Source: Bacillus sp. SG-1 (lineage in GTDB: Bacteria > Bacillota > Bacilli > Bacillales > Bacillaceae_B). From it: a stretch of DNA of 37,500 bases. Every line of letters starts with the position of its first letter. The first letter of the stretch is position 1. The position numbers were made by a program, and so were the translations under genes. The stretch covers positions 1 to 37,500 of the forward strand of contig NZ_ABCF01000008.1 of NCBI RefSeq assembly GCF_000181495.1, written 5' to 3'. Below the pieces are notes generated by a model. It was not told the DNA's origin. It searched no databases and worked only from the letters and a program-made list of their open reading frames with translations. Positions 34,331 through 37,500 of the stretch are shown piece by piece.

Positions 34331-34397
34331 GAGAGCAACAATATATGCGAAAACAGCGTTTTTAATTCAATCGAAACCTGCAACCTAATCCGTTAAC

Positions 34398-34427
34398 TTG
34401 AGTGTGATTTTATAAAAGTGATAAAAT
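34398..34427 (+). promoter_or_regulatory. Promoter of the hydroxyacid dehydrogenase gene
   Basis: TTGAGT (34398-34403) and TAAAAT (34422-34427) are 18 bp apart. Confidence 0.5.
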
Positions 34428-34467
34428 ATTCATACAATAATGTGGGATCAAAGATTGAGGTGGATAT

Positions 34468-35418
34468 ATGAAGATATTGTTTACGTTTGACCCGCCAAAG
34501 GAATTAGCGGAAGAATTACTGGTTGGTTGGGAAGAGTGCCAGTTTGAATTTTTTAAAGATATCCAGTCCGCTTTCGGCTCAATATCCGAAGCGGAAGTGA
34601 TTGTAACCTTCGGGGAAGATATGACAGCAGAGCATATCAATCAGGCGAAACGGCTGCGCTGGATTATGGTCATGTCAGCCGGATTGGAATTAATGCCACT
34701 CGAACTCATAAAGGAAAAAGGAATATTGGTCACGAATGTGAAGGGGATTCATGCCATACCGATGGCAGAGTTTGCCTTTGGTCTTATGCTTCAGCATGCG
34801 AAACAGTTCCCGGCAATAAGAGAGGAAATCCAACGGGGATTATGGCAGAGAGAGGTGCCGGGAACAGAGCTGTCCGGTCAAAATCTGTTTATAATGGGCG
34901 CGGGGGCCATTGGCAGAGAGATAGCCAGGCTCGGTAAAGCCTTCAGAATGAATGTTTCGGGAATTAATACGAGTGGTAAAATAACGGAAAACTTTGATGA
35001 AATGTATACGATGGACCAGCTCGAAAGGGTTATAGGCAAAGCCGACTTTGTCCTTTCCATCCTCCCCAGTACGGAAGCAACAAGGTACATACTTAAGAAA
35101 GAACATTTTCAATGTATGAAAGCGTCCGCTGTTTTCATAAATATAGGGAGAGGGGACTTGTTCAAAAGCTCAGAACTTGTGGAAGCTTTAGAGGGAAATG
35201 AAATTGCCCATGCCTATCTTGATGTTTTTGAAACTGAACCTCTTCCAGAAGGTCATCCTTTCTGGAATATGGATAAAGTAACAATCACTCCTCATCTATC
35301 GAGCAGAACCAAGCAATATCTGCCCCGTTCTTTTGCCATATTTAAAAAGAACCTGACAACATATATTAAGAACGGAACAGATTATATCAATGAAATTGAA
35401 GTGGAAAGAGGGTACTGA
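34468..35418 (+). CDS. D-isomer-specific 2-hydroxyacid dehydrogenase family protein
   Basis: A 316-residue NAD-dependent enzyme interconverting a 2-hydroxyacid and its 2-keto acid. The NAD-binding motif is MGAGAIGREIARLGKAF. The catalytic residues of the family are present: Arg in INIGRGDL, Glu in LDVFETEPLPEGHPFW and His in TITPHLSSRT. The substrate domain (residues 1-95 and the C terminus) is not close enough to any group for me to name the substrate; it could be a glyoxylate or phosphoglycerate-like relative. GAGGTGG precedes ATG 34468. It stops 3 bases before the adenosyltransferase gene, so the two are an operon. Confidence 0.87.
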   Translation: MKILFTFDPPKELAEELLVGWEECQFEFFKDIQSAFGSISEAEVIVTFGEDMTAEHINQAKRLRWIMVMSAGLELMPLELIKEKGILVTNVKGIHAIPMAEFAFGLMLQHAKQFPAIREEIQRGLWQREVPGTELSGQNLFIMGAGAIGREIARLGKAFRMNVSGINTSGKITENFDEMYTMDQLERVIGKADFVLSILPSTEATRYILKKEHFQCMKASAVFINIGRGDLFKSSELVEALEGNEIAHAYLDVFETEPLPEGHPFWNMDKVTITPHLSSRTKQYLPRSFAIFKKNLTTYIKNGTDYINEIEVERGY

Positions 35419-35421
35419 TTA

Positions 35422-35976
35422 ATGAAAATTTATACAAAATCAGGAGATAAGGGTACAACCTCATTAGTATATGGACAGCGTGTTTCGAAAGCGGACCGGA
35501 GAGTAGAGGCTTATGGCACGTGTGATGAAGCGAATTCTTTAATTGGTCTTGGGTTAAGCTATATTAAGAATGAGTATTTCGAAGAACGGGATGAATTCAA
35601 TTCTGTCTTCCATAAAATTCAGACAACATTGTTCCATGTAGGGGCTGAACTGGCGACCCCTTCAGGAAAAGAAGTAAAGTGGAAGGTAACCAAAGAAGAT
35701 GTTGAAGAGCTGGAGGCCACCATCGATAAATGGGATTCAGCTCTGACGCCTTTATCCAATTTCATCCTGCCGGGCGGGCATCCAGCGGGAGCTGCCCTGC
35801 ATTCCGCAAGAACGGTGGTCCGCCGTGCAGAGAGGGAAGCCGTCAGCATTGAGGAAGGGGTTAATCCGTTAGTCTTGTCCTATTTGAACAGGCTGTCTGA
35901 TTTTCTCTTTGTAGCAGCACGCTACATCAATAATCAGCTCGGGGAGAAAGAGCAAAATCTTCATCAACCGAAATAA
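35422..35976 (+). CDS. Cob(I)yrinic acid a,c-diamide adenosyltransferase (PduO type)
   Basis: Transfers the adenosyl group of ATP to cob(I)alamin. The 184-residue protein has the N-terminal ATP motif MKIYTKSGDKGTTSLVYGQR (TKxGDxGxT), SKADRRVEAYGTCDEANSLI, and VRRAEREAVSIEE with the conserved Arg-Arg-Ala-Glu-Arg, then NRLSDFLFVAARYIN. This is the PduO/YvqK class of the three unrelated classes. ATG 35422 is three bases past the previous stop; AGAGGG at 35408 is the likely ribosome site, suggesting coupling. It is immediately upstream of perR but not co-oriented by any operon sign other than strand. B12-dependent enzymes are not in this window. Confidence 0.9.
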   Translation: MKIYTKSGDKGTTSLVYGQRVSKADRRVEAYGTCDEANSLIGLGLSYIKNEYFEERDEFNSVFHKIQTTLFHVGAELATPSGKEVKWKVTKEDVEELEATIDKWDSALTPLSNFILPGGHPAGAALHSARTVVRRAEREAVSIEEGVNPLVLSYLNRLSDFLFVAARYINNQLGEKEQNLHQPK

Positions 35977-35988
35977 TGAGGAGATTCA

Positions 35989-36035
35989 TTGACAAAACAG
36001 GGCATTCGTTAGTACACTAATTATAAACATTATAA
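35989..36035 (+). promoter_or_regulatory. perR promoter with a PerR box
   Basis: TTGACA (35989-35994) and TACACT (36013-36018) are 18 bp apart. TTATAAACATTATAA at 36021-36035 differs at one position from the PerR box TTATAATNATTATAA and covers the transcription start, as expected for autoregulation. Confidence 0.82.
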
Positions 36036-36069
36036 AGTAAGAATCTTTATGAAATAGAGGTGCATGACG

Positions 36070-36507
36070 ATGTCAGATGTCCAATTGAAGGAAGCGATCG
36101 ACACGCTGAAAGAAACTGGAGTCCGTATTACTCCCCAACGTCATGCGATTTTGGAATACTTGATACATTCTATGGCGCACCCAACTGCTGATGATATTTA
36201 TAAAGCATTAGAAGGTAAGTTCCCGAACATGAGTGTAGCGACAGTCTATAATAACCTGAGGGTTTTCAGGGAAGTGGGCCTTGTGAAAGAGCTGACCTAT
36301 GGAGACGCATCAAGCCGTTTTGATTATGTGACATCCGATCACTATCACGTAATCTGCGATGAATGCGGGAAAATAGTTGATTTTCACTACCCGGGACTGG
36401 ACGAAGTCGAACAGCTGGCTTCACACGTCACTGGTTTCAAAGTTCGCAATCACAGGATGGAGATATACGGAACCTGCGAAAGCTGCAGTACGAATAAAGA
36501 ACATTAA
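36070..36507 (+). CDS. perR: Peroxide-responsive transcriptional repressor PerR
   Basis: A Fur-family repressor that senses H2O2 by metal-catalysed oxidation of its histidines. The 145-residue protein has the exact residue set of B. subtilis PerR: His37, Asp85, His91, His93 and Asp104 at the regulatory metal site, and Cys96, Cys99, Cys136 and Cys139 at the structural zinc site. The winged-helix part is residues 10-80 ([32 protein letters not shown]). ATG 36070 has GAGGTG 7 bases upstream and gives the B. subtilis length; ATG 36064 is too close to that site. A PerR box lies over its own start. Its likely target ygaF is nearby. Confidence 0.96.
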   Translation: MSDVQLKEAIDTLKETGVRITPQRHAILEYLIHSMAHPTADDIYKALEGKFPNMSVATVYNNLRVFREVGLVKELTYGDASSRFDYVTSDHYHVICDECGKIVDFHYPGLDEVEQLASHVTGFKVRNHRMEIYGTCESCSTNKEH

Positions 36508-36545
36508 AAAAAGGAATTGCCGGTGTTTCGGCAATTCCTTTTTTT
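36506..36545. terminator. Bidirectional terminator between perR and ygzB
   Basis: AAAAAAAGGAATTGCC and GGCAATTCCTTTTTTT form a perfect 16-bp stem with an 8-nt loop, serving both convergent genes. Confidence 0.93.
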
Positions 36546-36553
36546 CTTTGCAC

Positions 36554-36916
36554 TTATTTAGAACGGGTCTCGCCCTTTTTATTGTAATCTTCATTGAATT
36601 CTTTTCCTTCGAGGTTCCTGTCGAGTGTCAGCGGTTCATTGCAATACATACACATATCGACACGTCCAAGTACCTTTGTCGGTTTTCCGCAATTAGGGCA
36701 GACAACCTGTACTGCTTTCGTGGACAGCATACCAATCCAGAAGTAAACGACAGTACTGCCTATTATAGCGAGTAATCCGAAGAGCATGAAGATCGTCATA
36801 ACGATAGGGTGTTCTCTGAAGAATATTCCGCCATACATAATGATGAATCCGATGAAGACCAGGCTCAATGCAAAAGTGCGGATTTTATTAATTTTACTGG
36901 AATATTTTTTGGCCAT
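36554..36916 (-). CDS. ygzB: UPF0295 membrane protein YgzB
   Basis: A 120-residue protein with two membrane helices ([20 protein letters not shown] and [20 protein letters not shown]) and a C-terminal zinc-ribbon pair, CPNC and CMYC ([22 protein letters not shown]), then a charged tail. This is the UPF0295 family to which YgzB belongs; the function is unknown. TTAGGAGG on the minus strand precedes ATG 36916. It is convergent with perR and divergent from ygxA, as in B. subtilis. Confidence 0.9.
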   Translation of the reverse strand: MAKKYSSKINKIRTFALSLVFIGFIIMYGGIFFREHPIVMTIFMLFGLLAIIGSTVVYFWIGMLSTKAVQVVCPNCGKPTKVLGRVDMCMYCNEPLTLDRNLEGKEFNEDYNKKGETRSK

Positions 36917-37067
36917 TATTGTCCCTCCTAAAAAAATACTATACCATATTTACTTGGGTATTAGTGCTCTTGATGCGAGTTTGTCGAAATTTGACTACAA
37001 TAGAGGAAGGATATTTATTATTGCCGTCGAAATAGTAACCCAATGAATGTAAGTGGAGGAATATAAG

Positions 37068-37500
37068 ATGGAGGATATTTTACGACCCATATACCAGGAA
37101 AGAGCAAGCCACCCGAATACTCTGGGTGTATTGATGATTGATCAGCGTCAAAAAGCAAGTCCGTTGACAGATACTTTTGATATTGTTTTATTGATCATAG
37201 TGAAAGAATCAGAATCGCCTGTCTTCATCAAGCATTACTCTTACGAGAATCAAAAAGCCGCCCTGCATATTGTCAATGAGGAAAAGTTAAAAGAGTGGAT
37301 GCTGCTTGGTACGAACAGAAAGATCGTTGAATGGCTGTTTAACGGAAAGATCATTTTTGACAGGAATGAATATATCAGTAATTTGAAGATGGAATTAAGG
37401 GACTTTCCGTTCTATGGAAGAAAAATAAAAATAGGGCTGGAGTTTTCAAAACTAATAAGAAGGTACTTGGACGGTAAGGCGTTTTTTGAAAACAAACATT
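37068..37500 (+). CDS. ygxA: YgxA, nucleotidyltransferase-like protein (5' part)
   Basis: The first 144 codons of a protein that runs off the window's end. It begins MEDILRPIYQERASHPNTLG and continues VLMIDQRQKASPLTDTFDIV, LLIIVKESESPVFIKHYSYE, with the D-x-F-D-I-V-L-L pattern of a nucleotidyltransferase fold, and matches YgxA of B. subtilis as I recall it. GGAGGA ends 6 bases before ATG 37068. The full protein should be about 290 residues. In B. subtilis a ribosomal RNA operon follows ygxA, so one may lie just past the right edge. Confidence 0.8.
   Translation, partial: MEDILRPIYQERASHPNTLGVLMIDQRQKASPLTDTFDIVLLIIVKESESPVFIKHYSYENQKAALHIVNEEKLKEWMLLGTNRKIVEWLFNGKIIFDRNEYISNLKMELRDFPFYGRKIKIGLEFSKLIRRYLDGKAFFENKH

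Noticed and set aside
34151..34396. 81-residue plus-strand frame starting MRPFFFLALFLNLLF
   Set aside because: Its start codon lies inside the loop and arm of the strong terminator at 34139-34170, and no ribosome site precedes it.
37001..37500. rRNA operon at the right edge
   Set aside because: Expected soon after ygxA from B. subtilis order, but no rRNA sequence is inside the window.

Overview
The window is a chromosomal segment of a spore-forming member of the Bacillaceae. The evidence is two small acid-soluble spore protein genes (sspK, sspE), clean Shine-Dalgarno sequences in front of nearly every gene, and gene order that follows the Bacillus subtilis yfh-yga-perR-ygzB-ygxA region. It is not B. 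subtilis itself: some genes of that region are absent, and several blocks are inserted (a dipeptide-type ABC operon, a long glutamate synthase, a three-gene ABC-2 exporter, a 2-hydroxyacid dehydrogenase and a cobalamin adenosyltransferase).

Layout. 1-820: a tandem-repeat array, then the first ~100 codons of an M4 neutral protease, cut off at two abutting perfect hairpins. 821-3080: a 3-methyladenine DNA glycosylase and an RNA m5U methyltransferase as a two-gene operon. 3081-3350: terminator, long perfect palindrome and a cluster of DnaA-box-like sites. 3351-5655: yfhD, yfhE, yfhF (minus) and recX (plus). 5665-9578: a second copy of the palindrome, an SDR oxidoreductase, a second repeat array, yfhH, a YpzG-like gene, sspK, yfhJ, yfhP and a small unknown gene. 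9657-15881: mutY, yfhS, fabL, sspE, a third array, ygaB, a gene-free interval with a dispersed Bacillaceae repeat and ownerless terminators, ygaC and ygaD. 16147-21930: peptide ABC transporter operon (two ATPases, lipoprotein, two permeases). 21992-29758: two more arrays, ygaE, a stand-alone glutamate synthase large chain with a CcpA-type cre upstream, and gsaB. 29921-33018: ABC-2 exporter operon followed by a sixth array. 33089-37500: potassium channel, ygaF (bcp), 2-hydroxyacid dehydrogenase, adenosyltransferase, perR with its own PerR box, ygzB and the start of ygxA.

Functional themes are DNA repair and recombination control (AlkA-type glycosylase, MutY, RecX), peroxide stress (PerR, Bcp), spore proteins, fatty-acid and glutamate synthesis, and import or export by ABC transporters.

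The strongest undescribed-looking signal is between the genes. Six gene-free intervals each carry a short tandem array of degenerate, hairpin-capable units. The period measured between matching anchors is 51-53 bp in all six, most often exactly 52. Two pairs of arrays share unit motifs; otherwise the sequence is private to each array. Other notable signals are two long perfect palindromes that differ at three stem pairs, all compensated, and a probable DnaA-box cluster.
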